A DNA stretch of 7,751 nt from the NCBI GenBank assembly GCA_029564115.1, contig JAKQQP010000280.1:1-7751 (forward strand), written 5' to 3'. The position numbers and the translations under genes were made by a program. Each line of letters begins with the position of its first letter. The stretch's first letter is position 1. The notes beneath the pieces were generated by a model. It saw nothing but the letters and a program-made list of their open reading frames with translations. It had not been told where the DNA came from and did no database searches. The DNA is from Candidatus Rifleibacteriota bacterium. GTDB taxonomy: Bacteria; Riflebacteria; Ozemobacteria; Ozemobacterales; Ozemobacteraceae. Of this stretch, positions 1-6,238 are shown piece by piece.

Positions 1-42
1 AAGGTTCTTCCGCAGATCAGAAGTGCTCTCGCCAGCCTCTGA
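1..42 (+). CDS. Probable C-terminal tail of an upstream gene (partial)
   Basis: Reading from base 1 in frame 1 gives KVLPQIRSALASL followed by TGA at 40-42. Of the three plus frames, this one ends just ahead of the next gene. The stop lies 24 bp before the ATG at 67, a spacing typical of genes in one operon. The stop also sits inside a hairpin that covers the next gene's ribosome binding site, which would make sense if a ribosome terminates here. Only 13 residues are visible, so the function is unknown and the frame choice is tentative. Confidence 0.3.
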   Translation, partial: KVLPQIRSALASL

Positions 43-61
43 TCAAAAATATTACAGAGGC
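35..61 (+). promoter_or_regulatory. Hairpin sequestering the Shine-Dalgarno site of the membrane-protein gene
   Basis: GCCTCTG at 35-41 is perfectly complementary to CAGAGGC at 55-61, with a 13-nt loop. The 3' arm contains the GAGG (57-60) that serves the ATG at 67. The 5' arm overlaps the TGA (40-42) of the putative upstream gene. A ribosome finishing that gene would open the stem, so translational coupling is the natural inference. The pairing is seen directly; the regulatory role is inferred. Confidence 0.45.
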
Positions 62-66
62 AAAAA

Positions 67-432
67 ATGCACAGCCTGATCTATCTGACGATGGCGCTTC
101 TGGCGCTGACGAAACTTCTCGACGTGCTGTCGACGCTCAGGCGTATTACCCACCCCGACATCGAAACTAACCCGCTGGCACGGTCAGTAATGCAGAAAAT
201 CGGCGTTAAAACCGCTTCGTGGCTGGTATTTGCAATTGCGATTGCTATCATTGCCTGTTCAGGGCTTGCCGCCCTGTACGGGCCGTTTTTTTACCAGGTA
301 TTGTTCATTCTTCTCGGGATACCGATTTCGGTAATCCAGGCCGCCGTTGCACTCAACAACCACACCGGCCGCACCAATCTGATAACCAGTCAGATTTTCA
401 GGCTGCACCAGGCTCTGCAGCGCCGGTTCTGA
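67..432 (+). CDS. Small integral membrane protein, three predicted helices, function unknown
   Basis: This 121-residue protein starts at ATG 67, with GAGG at 57-60 six bases upstream. Hydrophobic stretches at about residues 4-24, 47-71 and 76-97 suggest three membrane helices. A cytoplasmic-type basic tail ends in LHQALQRRF. Between helices 1 and 2, an Asp (D19) within KLLDVLSTL is followed by ETNPLARSV (33-41). This D...E-x-NP arrangement resembles small membrane proteins of the DUF5658 type, but I offer that only as a possibility. There is no signal-peptide cleavage site or catalytic motif. It appears to be the last gene of an operon entering from the left, and it converges on the minus-strand gene ending at 464. 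That the protein is real and membrane-embedded is fairly sure; its job is not known. Confidence 0.7.
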   Translation: MHSLIYLTMALLALTKLLDVLSTLRRITHPDIETNPLARSVMQKIGVKTASWLVFAIAIAIIACSGLAALYGPFFYQVLFILLGIPISVIQAAVALNNHTGRTNLITSQIFRLHQALQRRF

Positions 433-438
433 AACCTT

Positions 439-460
439 CCGGCAGAAGCAAAATCTGCGG
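439..460. terminator. Weak hairpin between convergent genes
   Basis: CCG-(g)-CAGA at 439-446 pairs with TCTGCGG at 454-460 around a 7-nt A-rich loop, with one bulged G. It lies in the 31-bp gap between two converging stop codons, where a bidirectional terminator would be expected. Neither side carries a clear T tract, so its strength as an intrinsic terminator is doubtful. Confidence 0.3.
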
Positions 461-463
461 CAA

Positions 464-1297
464 TTACTCGCTCTTAAGTGGGAAAAATTGCAGGATGAGC
501 TTCAGAAATTCGCTGAAGGTTGCGTCGGCGAGACGGGCGGCCTCTGCGGGGCGTCCGTTGACGACCAGCAGATCGACGAGAGTTTGTCTGGCGGTTTCAA
601 GTGGCTGTTGATGGGACTGCAGCTCATCTGAACTGCGGCCAGGCGAACACATGGCGCTGCTGGAACCAAGACCGCCGAGGTTTTTGCTTCGACGCGGTGT
701 GACTTTGTCTGAGGCGCCGGGCATTTCGAGCGACAGAGCGGTTCGGCTATTTGTGTTTCTTTCAATTTCGGCAACAAGAGAACTGACGGCCCGATCGTTC
801 AGGCCACGGGCTGCGAGATCTTTCTGCCAGGCAGAAACAACAAAGCGGTTCCAGTCGTTGGCCAGTTTCTGTGAAAGCTTGAAGGCACTGCTTCTGGGTG
901 GTAGAAAAGCACCGCGCGACACCTTGAAAACATCCTGCGGTTTTGTATGTGAAAGAACAAAATACATATCGCGCAGCAGGCCTTCGCGAACAGAATCTGG
1001 CAGCGCGAGGGCAGCGAGTCGCGCGGGGTCTTTCCCTGCAATGAAATTCGCGTCGATTGCGGTTAATGGCACGGGCTGAATCTGCTCGCTCATTACCACC
1101 ATAAGCATTTTGAGGGGCGTCATTTCGGGGGTGACCACGTAATCCATAAAACCGGCGGCTTCCGGTTCGAAATGAACCGGACAGAGACTGAGCCAGTTAC
1201 CTTCACTGCCGGTTACCATGGCCATGACGACGCAGTCAGAGGCTTTTGGCCAGAGGTTGTAGTTTATCGGAACAATGCTTCCGGGGTTGAGTTTCAT
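464..1297 (-). CDS. Uncharacterised 277-aa protein, second gene of a two-gene operon
   Basis: I do not recognise this protein. It starts at ATG 1297-1295, overlapping the stop of the upstream gene as ATGA, with GGAGG (complement of 1305-1309) nine bases upstream, so the two genes are probably translationally coupled. Residues 1-100 are a compact, hydrophobic-rich region (SIVPINYNLW, VVMAMVTGSEGNWLSLCPV, MLMVVMSEQIQPVPLTAID) that looks beta-rich. Residues 100-182 look helical and charged. Residues 183-230 are a Ser/Gly/Arg-rich, probably disordered linker, followed by a C-terminal helical hairpin (232-272, TARQTLVDLLVVNGRPAEAARLADATFSEFL) that resembles a helical repeat. There is no signal peptide or membrane segment, so it is probably cytoplasmic and may bind the product of the gene before it. 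That it is a real gene rests on the length, the Shine-Dalgarno site and the ATGA coupling. Confidence 0.75.
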   Translation of the reverse strand: MKLNPGSIVPINYNLWPKASDCVVMAMVTGSEGNWLSLCPVHFEPEAAGFMDYVVTPEMTPLKMLMVVMSEQIQPVPLTAIDANFIAGKDPARLAALALPDSVREGLLRDMYFVLSHTKPQDVFKVSRGAFLPPRSSAFKLSQKLANDWNRFVVSAWQKDLAARGLNDRAVSSLVAEIERNTNSRTALSLEMPGASDKVTPRRSKNLGGLGSSSAMCSPGRSSDELQSHQQPLETARQTLVDLLVVNGRPAEAARLADATFSEFLKLILQFFPLKSE

Positions 1298-2352
1298 GCT
1301 TCTGCCTCCGGTTTAAGGCTGTTAAAAAGCAATGCAGCCAGATATTTATGCACATCCGGAAGCTGCTTAATATCGATCTGCAGTTTCATCAGATCATTGA
1401 TAAAGCGTTTTCTGGTTTCGCAGCCAAATCCGACGCTGCGCCCGGCTTTTCTGGCCGAAATGGTTTGATTCTGGTCTTCGATACAGAAATAGTAGAGAAA
1501 GCCGCGGGCACCGGTATTATAGTTTTTGATAATCTCTTCCAGGCAGCTGCTCCAGCTGTCATCCGGGTTCTGAATTCTGTGCTGAGCCGGCCTGGACTGA
1601 AAATATTTTTTGAAAAGCTTATAAAAATTGCGCGGCTGGTTGGCGTTCTGAGGGCCAGATTCGTCATCGTCGTCGCTGCCCGAAGGTGGGGCATCGAAAT
1701 AGCCAGAACCCGGCTTCGGAAAGTGAACCAGCACACGGAAATTATGGTAAAAGTCAGCGTCGAGAACCCATTCGTCGATGATATCGAGCATCAGATAAAA
1801 AAGTTCGCGCCTGACGTGGGCTTTGATACTTTTTCCGTCGGCCATAATTGGCCATTTTATCTGCCGGTACCAGATATTATATAGCTCTTTGCGATCTTTT
1901 GAGCAATCACCGCGCGCGGTCCCCTTCCAGGCGGCAAGGCCCATGTAATAGGTTCTGTTATTCAGTGTTTTTTTGGCAAAACGCTCCCGATGGCGCCTGA
2001 AATGGTCGACGACCTGTGAATAGAAAGCCTGATGTTCAGGGGGAGCGTTTTTGAGCACGGCGTTGAAAATGAGTTGATTGAGATTGCTGCTGATGCGTTT
2101 ATCGCCGGCTCCGGAAAGATACCAGGCCCGGTCCAGCCCTCTGCGAAGCAGAACTTCGATTATCGAATTGGCAATCTGTTCGATATCGTCATCGCGCCAG
2201 ACGCCGTCGAAAGTATATTCTTCGGGTGGGTATCTGCGAACCCGCGGGGCAATTTTATCGCGCAGCATGGCGATTCCAAGCTGATCCTGTTCATGCACCA
2301 GTTTCATTATTTCAGTTAAAGAAACTGCCCGGCGTGGTTTACCTTTTCTCAT
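1294..2352 (-). CDS. Uncharacterised 352-aa protein with an acidic linker; possible HTH at the C-terminus
   Basis: The frame is open from a TTG at 2358, but ATG at 2352 is the better start: the AAGGGGAT Shine-Dalgarno site is only two bases from the TTG and a normal eight or so from the ATG. The protein is soluble and mostly helical. Residues 53-125 (DDDIEQIANSIIEVLLRRGL... then RISSNLNQLIFNAVL) and 175-200 are helical blocks. GSDDDDESG at about 225-233 is an acidic linker. After it, SWSSCLEEIIKNY and TISARKAGRSVGFGCETRKRFINDL (about 267-321) look like a region with a helix-turn-helix. This layout loosely recalls sigma-factor-like regulators, but no diagnostic motif is present, so I treat it as unknown. 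It is the first gene of the operon and has its own promoter; the second gene overlaps its stop by four bases. Confidence 0.78.
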   Translation of the reverse strand: MRKGKPRRAVSLTEIMKLVHEQDQLGIAMLRDKIAPRVRRYPPEEYTFDGVWRDDDIEQIANSIIEVLLRRGLDRAWYLSGAGDKRISSNLNQLIFNAVLKNAPPEHQAFYSQVVDHFRRHRERFAKKTLNNRTYYMGLAAWKGTARGDCSKDRKELYNIWYRQIKWPIMADGKSIKAHVRRELFYLMLDIIDEWVLDADFYHNFRVLVHFPKPGSGYFDAPPSGSDDDDESGPQNANQPRNFYKLFKKYFQSRPAQHRIQNPDDSWSSCLEEIIKNYNTGARGFLYYFCIEDQNQTISARKAGRSVGFGCETRKRFINDLMKLQIDIKQLPDVHKYLAALLFNSLKPEAEA

Positions 2353-2381
2353 CGCCAAATCCCCTTCCGCTATCTGGCGCG

Positions 2382-2410
2382 ATTATACCACTGCCGGGCA
2401 TACCGTTCAA
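2382..2410 (-). promoter_or_regulatory. Sigma70-type promoter with extended -10 for the 352/277-aa operon
   Basis: On the minus strand, TTGAAC (2410-2405) is followed by exactly 17 bases and then TATAAT (2387-2382), preceded by TGG, which makes an extended -10. A start about seven bases on (near 2375) would give a leader of roughly 23 nt with the AAGGGG Shine-Dalgarno site before ATG 2352. The -35 matches four of six consensus positions and the -10 all six. Confidence 0.75.
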
Positions 2411-2475
2411 GCTTCAGCGAAATCAGAAATAACCGCAGAGAATTTAATTTTCAGGGCAGGCAGTCCATCAATTAC

Positions 2476-3147
2476 TCATAAGAACACCATGCGACGGCGG
2501 GGAAAGTAGCCAACAATTCGATTGCTGAGAATCGCGTTACTTACAATGCCCGTCGTGCCTGCCATCATCAGGGTCATACCGAGCAGGTCTGGCAACTTCC
2601 CGCAGCGGAGATTGAACTCAATTCCGCCTAGATAGATCGGAACCTCGTGTGTATCAGTCTGGAACTGACCAACGCCAGGATAGAAATCGGTTACGCTTCC
2701 AGCAGGCGGGAACCCGATGAGTGAATCGTCCTGAAAGTAAGAGATTTGAGCGCCGGTGTCGAAAAACATCCGATAGTCGCTGCCGCCGATGCGAACTGTG
2801 ACGATGGGAATACCCATGAAATCGTCCAATTCAACGCCTTGCCCGCCGTGTGTCAGCTCCTCGGTCGAAACAACAAGCCTGCCGGCAGCGGTGTCCAGAA
2901 TGTGGTCGAATCGACCGAGAACATCTGCACCGAGGAGACCGACGCATGGCACGCCAACGAATTGTGATAGTTTCGCCGCGGTGAGGCCAACGTAGCTCGT
3001 GCCAATGCTGAACCGCTCACCAGCGAAACTAAAATTCCGAGACACACCGAAGCTCGTCGGCGCGCCTGTGTCGAGCAACCATAAATCACCGTTCAGCTCA
3101 ACAAAGAGGTGGCCGTCTCGAAAATGAAGCGGCAGGTTATTTGTCAT
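2476..3147 (-). CDS. Retropepsin-like aspartic protease with two DTGA motifs in one chain
   Basis: This 223-residue protein starts at ATG 3147 with a strong GGGAGG site just upstream. It has two similar halves. The first has LLDTGAP (residues 24-30) followed by VGLLGADVL (69-77), the hydrophobic-hydrophobic-Gly-x-Asp pattern that follows the active-site loop in retropepsins. The second has MFFDTGAQ (127-134) and, at the matching place, AGTTGIVSNAIL (196-207), where the Gly-x-Asp is lost. Aspartic peptidases need two DTG/DSG loops. Retroviral-type enzymes supply them by dimerising, so this chain may supply both itself, as pepsins do. There is no signal peptide, so it should act in the cytoplasm. 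A very weak promoter-like pair (TTGGCT, 17 bp, TAATTT; 3214-3186) precedes it. It is probably transcribed alone. The substrate is unknown, and it could also be a non-proteolytic relative. Confidence 0.82.
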   Translation of the reverse strand: MTNNLPLHFRDGHLFVELNGDLWLLDTGAPTSFGVSRNFSFAGERFSIGTSYVGLTAAKLSQFVGVPCVGLLGADVLGRFDHILDTAAGRLVVSTEELTHGGQGVELDDFMGIPIVTVRIGGSDYRMFFDTGAQISYFQDDSLIGFPPAGSVTDFYPGVGQFQTDTHEVPIYLGGIEFNLRCGKLPDLLGMTLMMAGTTGIVSNAILSNRIVGYFPRRRMVFL

Positions 3148-3224
3148 CGTGGTCCTCCCAGAAAATCTAATTATGAGGTTATTTTAAATTACCTTCTGAT
3201 CGGAGCTAAGCCAATGCTCGAATA

Positions 3225-3242
3225 AAGAATCGCCGGATTCTT
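3225..3242 (-). terminator. Probable intrinsic terminator of the TerD-like gene
   Basis: On the minus strand, AAGAATC (using the last two bases of the TAA stop) pairs over 7 bp with GATTCTT around a CGGC loop, and runs on as TTTATT. The stem is short but perfect, and it sits exactly at the end of the gene. Confidence 0.45.
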
Positions 3243-5343
3243 ATAAATATTGCCCCATAATTAATTCAATTTCAAATGGTGTGATGCCTTTGTTAGTAGA
3301 AAAGACGGTATCTGCTTCCTCTATAGTGTCGCACAATGTTCCTCTTGCTTTGCCGTGTAAAATAAACAGGTCGTAAAGATTTGCGCGTCTAAGCTCGCTT
3401 ATACCCTTGCCCATCAAAGTCAGACGCTTTGAGTTGCGCTCAAGATTGGCACGAAGGGCGCCACGCGTTAAACCGCCAATATCAGCCCAGATCACCTGTT
3501 TTGCAGCTAAATCCAAAACCATAGGAACACATAACACCTGGCCTTCAGCGGCGATGTCAATTTTGTTCTCGACAGTTTTGGGCTCATATATTTCGCCTGA
3601 GTTTGGATTTTTTCTTGCCATCCAGCCCATAAAACATTCTGGCAGCTCAGCAAAAGCCTGACCGGTAAAGCAAAAAACGCACAGAACAATATATCTGGCC
3701 CCATAATCAACAGCAGAATCAATGTCAAGATCGATAAATTCGCTGGCTCCATTCGGTGCAGAAGTTATATCGCCGCTGTGACAGGCCTGATATGACTGAC
3801 TCCGTAAATTAGTGTAAGAAATGTGCTCAACATATTTCCAGTCTTTATCAAACATCATTGCCGACAAATCCAGGTCGGTTCTGCTGCCTTCAGGCTCTTT
3901 CCAATACAAAAACGAGCGAACGGTAGAAATATTTGCAGGCAAATCTATTCTTGAGCCACGCACCAGGGTCTTAAGGGCCTTACTCGCAGAGCGCTGCGAG
4001 AAAGGCACAAGATAATCTTTTAAAGCGGGGTCCACAAAAACTTTACCCAAAGGTTTTCTTGATGCAAAATTCTTTATAAGAGCAGAATCACAAGCAGCAA
4101 CCACATGAGAACATACATCCGCAGAAACAGGCGGTACATCATTGGCAATTCCATAAGCTTTTGTCACATTGCCCTTAGGGAAAAATATGCGCAGATCACT
4201 TGCCTTCCTGTTGGTAAAGTGGGCTTTTACCTGCAACAAAACCGGCACCGAAACCTTGTCTGCAACCGTCTCAAAGGCAACGGCAACCGCATGCGCGGCA
4301 TCTTCACGGCTTCGTCTCAATAAAACGTCGAGCTTGCGCGCAAATTCGCCTGGTCGCTGCTTAAGCACTTCAACTGCCTGAATAATTTCATTTTTATTTA
4401 TAAGTTTCTGTATTACTCCTGCAAACGTAGCAATATTTTCGCCTTCGAACATTTTTTTAAATACGGCACAAGACCTGGGATATTGCTTCTGGTATTCAAA
4501 AGGGTGAAGCCTTTCGCCAAGGCGCTTCCAGTTTTCTTCGTGTCTCTTAATGTCCTCTTCAATACCAGAAATGGATTCAAGAAGAGAAAGAAGAAGTTTT
4601 CGATGTTTTCTGTTGAAACTCTTGAAAACAGTGTTGGAAGCAAGACTTATATCACCATCAGACAGGGCAACAGCAAATCTTAATACGTCGGAGGCAGTTT
4701 TTAAATGGCGGGTTAATACAGGCAGCAGTTCCTGGTCGTTTTTTACCCGTTCCAGCTGCAATCGTGCAACAAGTGCGATATTTTCTTTCAGGGGTATATC
4801 TTCTGAAAAAAGATCAAAACCAGGGTATTTACGTGCAAACCAGCCAAGGTCTTCTCTGTCTGTTTTGGACAAAGAAGTTGAGGAATGCAGGAGGTTTCTG
4901 AACATGACAATAAAATCTTCTTCACTGCCAAGCTCAATTTTTGTGCACTTAGTCAATTCGTAGAGCGGCAGTCGCTCTTCTTTTTCATATTCCGGCAGGA
5001 TGGCCCCGAAAGACCAGTAATGAATAATTGCATTAAAAAACAATTCTATTTCGCTTGATTCCATTATCTGCCAGGGGAAATTAGGGTACATGGGATCATA
5101 TACGACATCAGCGCCTCTGAGTTTTTTCAGTTCTGCGATCACAAAACGGTTAAAGGCTTCGAGTTCTTCTAATTTGTAAGTTTCAAGTAAAGCAATAATT
5201 TTGGGGTCAAAAATATAACCCAATCCCTGGACATTTTTCATTAAAGTAGCAATAAGGCGTTTGCTGCTTTTACCAGTGCCACCAGTAATTATAAGCTTGT
5301 TTTTTCTTCTCAGGTAAACGCTGTTTACTAAAACCATTTTCAT
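3241..5343 (-). CDS. TerD-domain protein of the MXAN_6230/SCO0854 type, RING-less form
   Basis: This 700-residue soluble protein starts at ATG 5343 with GAGG seven bases upstream; the next Met (residue 3) is too far from that site. The N-terminus (VNSVYLRRKNK, then GADVVYDPMYPNFPWQIM at 77-94) and the long helical middle (about 180-380) match, from memory, a family best known from MXAN_6230 and SCO0854. The C-terminal part, about 465-640, is a divergent TerD domain: RTDLDLSAMMFD (488-499), CHSGDITSAPNGASEFIDLDID (521-542) and FTGQAFAELPECFMGWMAR follow the TerD order of LDLSA, HSGD and a closing strand. TerD proteins belong to the tellurite and chemical stress Ter systems and bind calcium through such acidic positions. 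Members with a RING finger carry a Cys/His cluster near residues 100-150; here only one Cys (133) lies there. The gene looks AT-richer than its neighbours. No other Ter gene is in the window. Confidence 0.85.
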   Translation of the reverse strand: MKMVLVNSVYLRRKNKLIITGGTGKSSKRLIATLMKNVQGLGYIFDPKIIALLETYKLEELEAFNRFVIAELKKLRGADVVYDPMYPNFPWQIMESSEIELFFNAIIHYWSFGAILPEYEKEERLPLYELTKCTKIELGSEEDFIVMFRNLLHSSTSLSKTDREDLGWFARKYPGFDLFSEDIPLKENIALVARLQLERVKNDQELLPVLTRHLKTASDVLRFAVALSDGDISLASNTVFKSFNRKHRKLLLSLLESISGIEEDIKRHEENWKRLGERLHPFEYQKQYPRSCAVFKKMFEGENIATFAGVIQKLINKNEIIQAVEVLKQRPGEFARKLDVLLRRSREDAAHAVAVAFETVADKVSVPVLLQVKAHFTNRKASDLRIFFPKGNVTKAYGIANDVPPVSADVCSHVVAACDSALIKNFASRKPLGKVFVDPALKDYLVPFSQRSASKALKTLVRGSRIDLPANISTVRSFLYWKEPEGSRTDLDLSAMMFDKDWKYVEHISYTNLRSQSYQACHSGDITSAPNGASEFIDLDIDSAVDYGARYIVLCVFCFTGQAFAELPECFMGWMARKNPNSGEIYEPKTVENKIDIAAEGQVLCVPMVLDLAAKQVIWADIGGLTRGALRANLERNSKRLTLMGKGISELRRANLYDLFILHGKARGTLCDTIEEADTVFSTNKGITPFEIELIMGQYL

Positions 5344-5374
5344 ATTGCATCCTCATCTATTTTAATTTTTGCCT

Positions 5375-5415
5375 GCAGAATCAGACCAATTACCCTGGTG
5401 GACCAGACTCAGACC
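5375..5415 (-). repeat. Imperfect 13-bp direct repeat in the leader
   Basis: On the minus strand, GGTCTGAGTCTGG (5415-5403) and GGTCTGATTCTGC (5387-5375) match at 11 of 13 positions, with start points 28 bp apart. They fall within the folded segment 5372-5432, just before the Shine-Dalgarno site of the TerD-like gene. They could be alternative pairing partners or a tandem protein-binding site. Role unknown. Confidence 0.45.
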
Positions 5416-5480
5416 GGGGGAGTAATTGCAGGAAAGCGGTTAATCTAGGATTTAGAAGTTTTTTAGAAGGAAGATTAACC

Positions 5481-5588
5481 ATGGCCTGCAAAATACTTAC
5501 CTCAAAAATCAAAAGACCGCTATCATATTTCTTCCAGCCTGTAACCTCCTGGTTGAAAAAGTCCAGATTCACGCCATCAGCTGCGTGA
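5481..5588 (+). CDS. Candidate 35-aa basic peptide antisense to the leader (doubtful)
   Basis: ATG 5481 is preceded by AGAAGGAAG with a seven-base gap and runs 35 codons to TGA at 5586-5588. The peptide begins MACKILTSKIKRPLSYFF and ends KKSRFTPSAA. It is basic (seven Lys/Arg), with no membrane helix and no motif I recognise. It lies opposite the presumed TerD leader, with GATTAACC, the 3' arm of an inverted repeat, directly before the ATG. A good ribosome site is its only support, so it may well be chance. Confidence 0.18.
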   Translation: MACKILTSKIKRPLSYFFQPVTSWLKKSRFTPSAA

Positions 5589-5729
5589 AGGCCGGGCGAC
5601 CCTTTTATCTGGCCTTTAAACGCATTTTCTCAATGCGTTTGCCCTTAATCACCGCCTTTCAGACACTTAAATTAAACCTGATTAAAGATAACTTCTGAAC
5701 CTTACTCACTTAATTTTCCGCTTTCAATT

Positions 5730-5761
5730 ATTATATTCCGGAAAATTTGGGATTTTTTTCA
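5730..5761 (-). promoter_or_regulatory. Bipartite promoter-like element, copy 1, facing the TerD-like gene
   Basis: On the minus strand, TGAAAAA (5761-5755), ten bases, then TTTCCGGAATA (5744-5734), which runs into TATAAT (5735-5730). The same layout occurs twice more in the window with identical spacing. The surrounding bases also agree with the copy before the 112-aa gene, including AATGAAAAA upstream and TATAATAA downstream. No TTGACA-like -35 box lies 17 bp from the TATAAT, so TGAAAAA may be the upstream contact or the site of another regulator. Confidence 0.55.
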
Positions 5762-5816
5762 TTTTTCTGATAAAAGCATTTATAAGTAGCTGTATGGGCC
5801 TGGGGATACGCAGGGG

Positions 5817-6167
5817 TCACCAGGAAGCGATTTCGTCATCGACCATATCTTCGAAAAAGCCCATGGCCATCTGCTGGTAGTTAAGCATGTCGACGTAGTC
5901 GCAGAAGAGCTCAAGCATCTGAAAGTCGGTTTTCATAGCAGTTCGCCCGTAAAGGGAAAAAAGCGTGTAGGCCGACATCCTTTCGGGCATGCTGCCGGTA
6001 TCGACGCCCGGCACCTTCCAGTCGAGATAGTCGATCAGTTCCTGGTTGTCTGACTGCCCATGCCGCTGATCGAGAAATTCACACAGCAGTTCGATAGCGC
6101 GGCCGTAACCCATCCAGTTTGCCCGAGCACAGCAGTCAACGACAAAATCCAAAAAAGGTCCGCTCAT
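5817..6167 (-). CDS. Small acidic 116-aa protein, unknown function
   Basis: I do not recognise this protein. It starts at ATG 6167 with a strong GGAGG about six bases upstream, and ends in TGA at 5817. It is soluble, Cys/Met/Tyr-rich and acidic, and looks all-helical: helices at about residues 3-16 (PFLDFVVDCCARAN), 19-34 (MGYGRAIELLCEFLDQ), 60-75 (PERMSAYTLFSLYGRT) and 80-110 (DFQMLELFCDYVDMLNYQQMAMGFFEDMV). There is no signal peptide, membrane helix or catalytic pattern. It lies 71 bp downstream of the 112-aa gene on the same strand and has no clear promoter of its own, although TGCTATGTT in the gap could serve as a weak extended -10. The two are probably co-transcribed. Small acidic helical proteins often act as partners or inhibitors of another protein, but nothing here proves that. 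Confidence 0.7.
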   Translation of the reverse strand: MSGPFLDFVVDCCARANWMGYGRAIELLCEFLDQRHGQSDNQELIDYLDWKVPGVDTGSMPERMSAYTLFSLYGRTAMKTDFQMLELFCDYVDMLNYQQMAMGFFEDMVDDEIASW

Positions 6168-6210
6168 ATTTTTCCTCCGTTATCTTTATTTAGTTAACAT
6201 AGCAGGAATA

Positions 6211-6229
6211 GCCGGCTCATCAGGCCGGC
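6211..6229 (-). other. GC-rich hairpin between the 112-aa and 116-aa genes
   Basis: GCCGGC (6211-6216) and GCCGGC (6224-6229) form a perfect 6-bp stem with a 7-nt loop, starting ten bases after the 112-aa stop. On the minus strand it is followed by TATTCCTG, not a T run, so it is more likely an attenuating or mRNA-stabilising stem than a full terminator. Confidence 0.4.
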
Positions 6230-6238
6230 CTGCCATGG

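Larger units (their letters stand above)
5344..5729 (-). promoter_or_regulatory. Long structured leader upstream of the TerD-like gene
   Basis: No convincing gene fills this stretch of almost 400 bp. If the promoter at 5730-5761 is used, it becomes the 5' leader of the TerD-like mRNA. It holds several inverted repeats: AAACGCATT/AATGCGTTT (5618-5626 with 5632-5640, 9 bp); TTCACGC/GCGTGAA (5568-5574 with 5583-5589, 7 bp), enclosed by CCAGAT/ATCTGG (5563-5568 with 5607-5612, sharing base 5568 with the inner stem); GGTTAATC/GATTAACC (5438-5445 with 5473-5480, 8 bp); and AATTAC/GTAATT (5388-5393 with 5422-5427), nested within CCTGCA/TGCAGG (5372-5377 with 5427-5432). I could not match it to a known riboswitch. 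It could equally be a separate small RNA or the remains of a mobile repeat. Confidence 0.4.

Noticed and set aside
651..1079. 142-codon plus-strand open frame opposite the 277-aa gene
   Set aside because: Arg/Ser-rich translation typical of a shadow frame, no family resemblance, and antisense to a better-supported gene.
1348..1884. 178-codon plus-strand open frame opposite the 352-aa gene
   Set aside because: It lies wholly antisense to a gene with promoter, Shine-Dalgarno site and coupled partner; it has no good ribosome site and its translation looks like a mirror of the real frame.
2353..2358. TTG at 2358 as the start of the 352-aa gene
   Set aside because: The AAGGGG site is only two bases from this TTG but correctly placed for ATG 2352.
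5390..5572. 60-codon minus frame in the leader, with GTG start
   Set aside because: There is no Shine-Dalgarno site before the GTG, the frame stays open well upstream without a better start, and the peptide resembles nothing I know; the region is better explained by its inverted repeats.
5618..5640. Hairpin AAACGCATT/AATGCGTTT as a terminator
   Set aside because: No T tract follows on either strand.
5344..5733. A cyclic-di-GMP type I riboswitch, suggested by GGGCAAAC near the 5' end of the leader
   Set aside because: The following conserved core and GNRA-receptor arrangement are not present, and the stem starts inside the AAAC, so the match is superficial.
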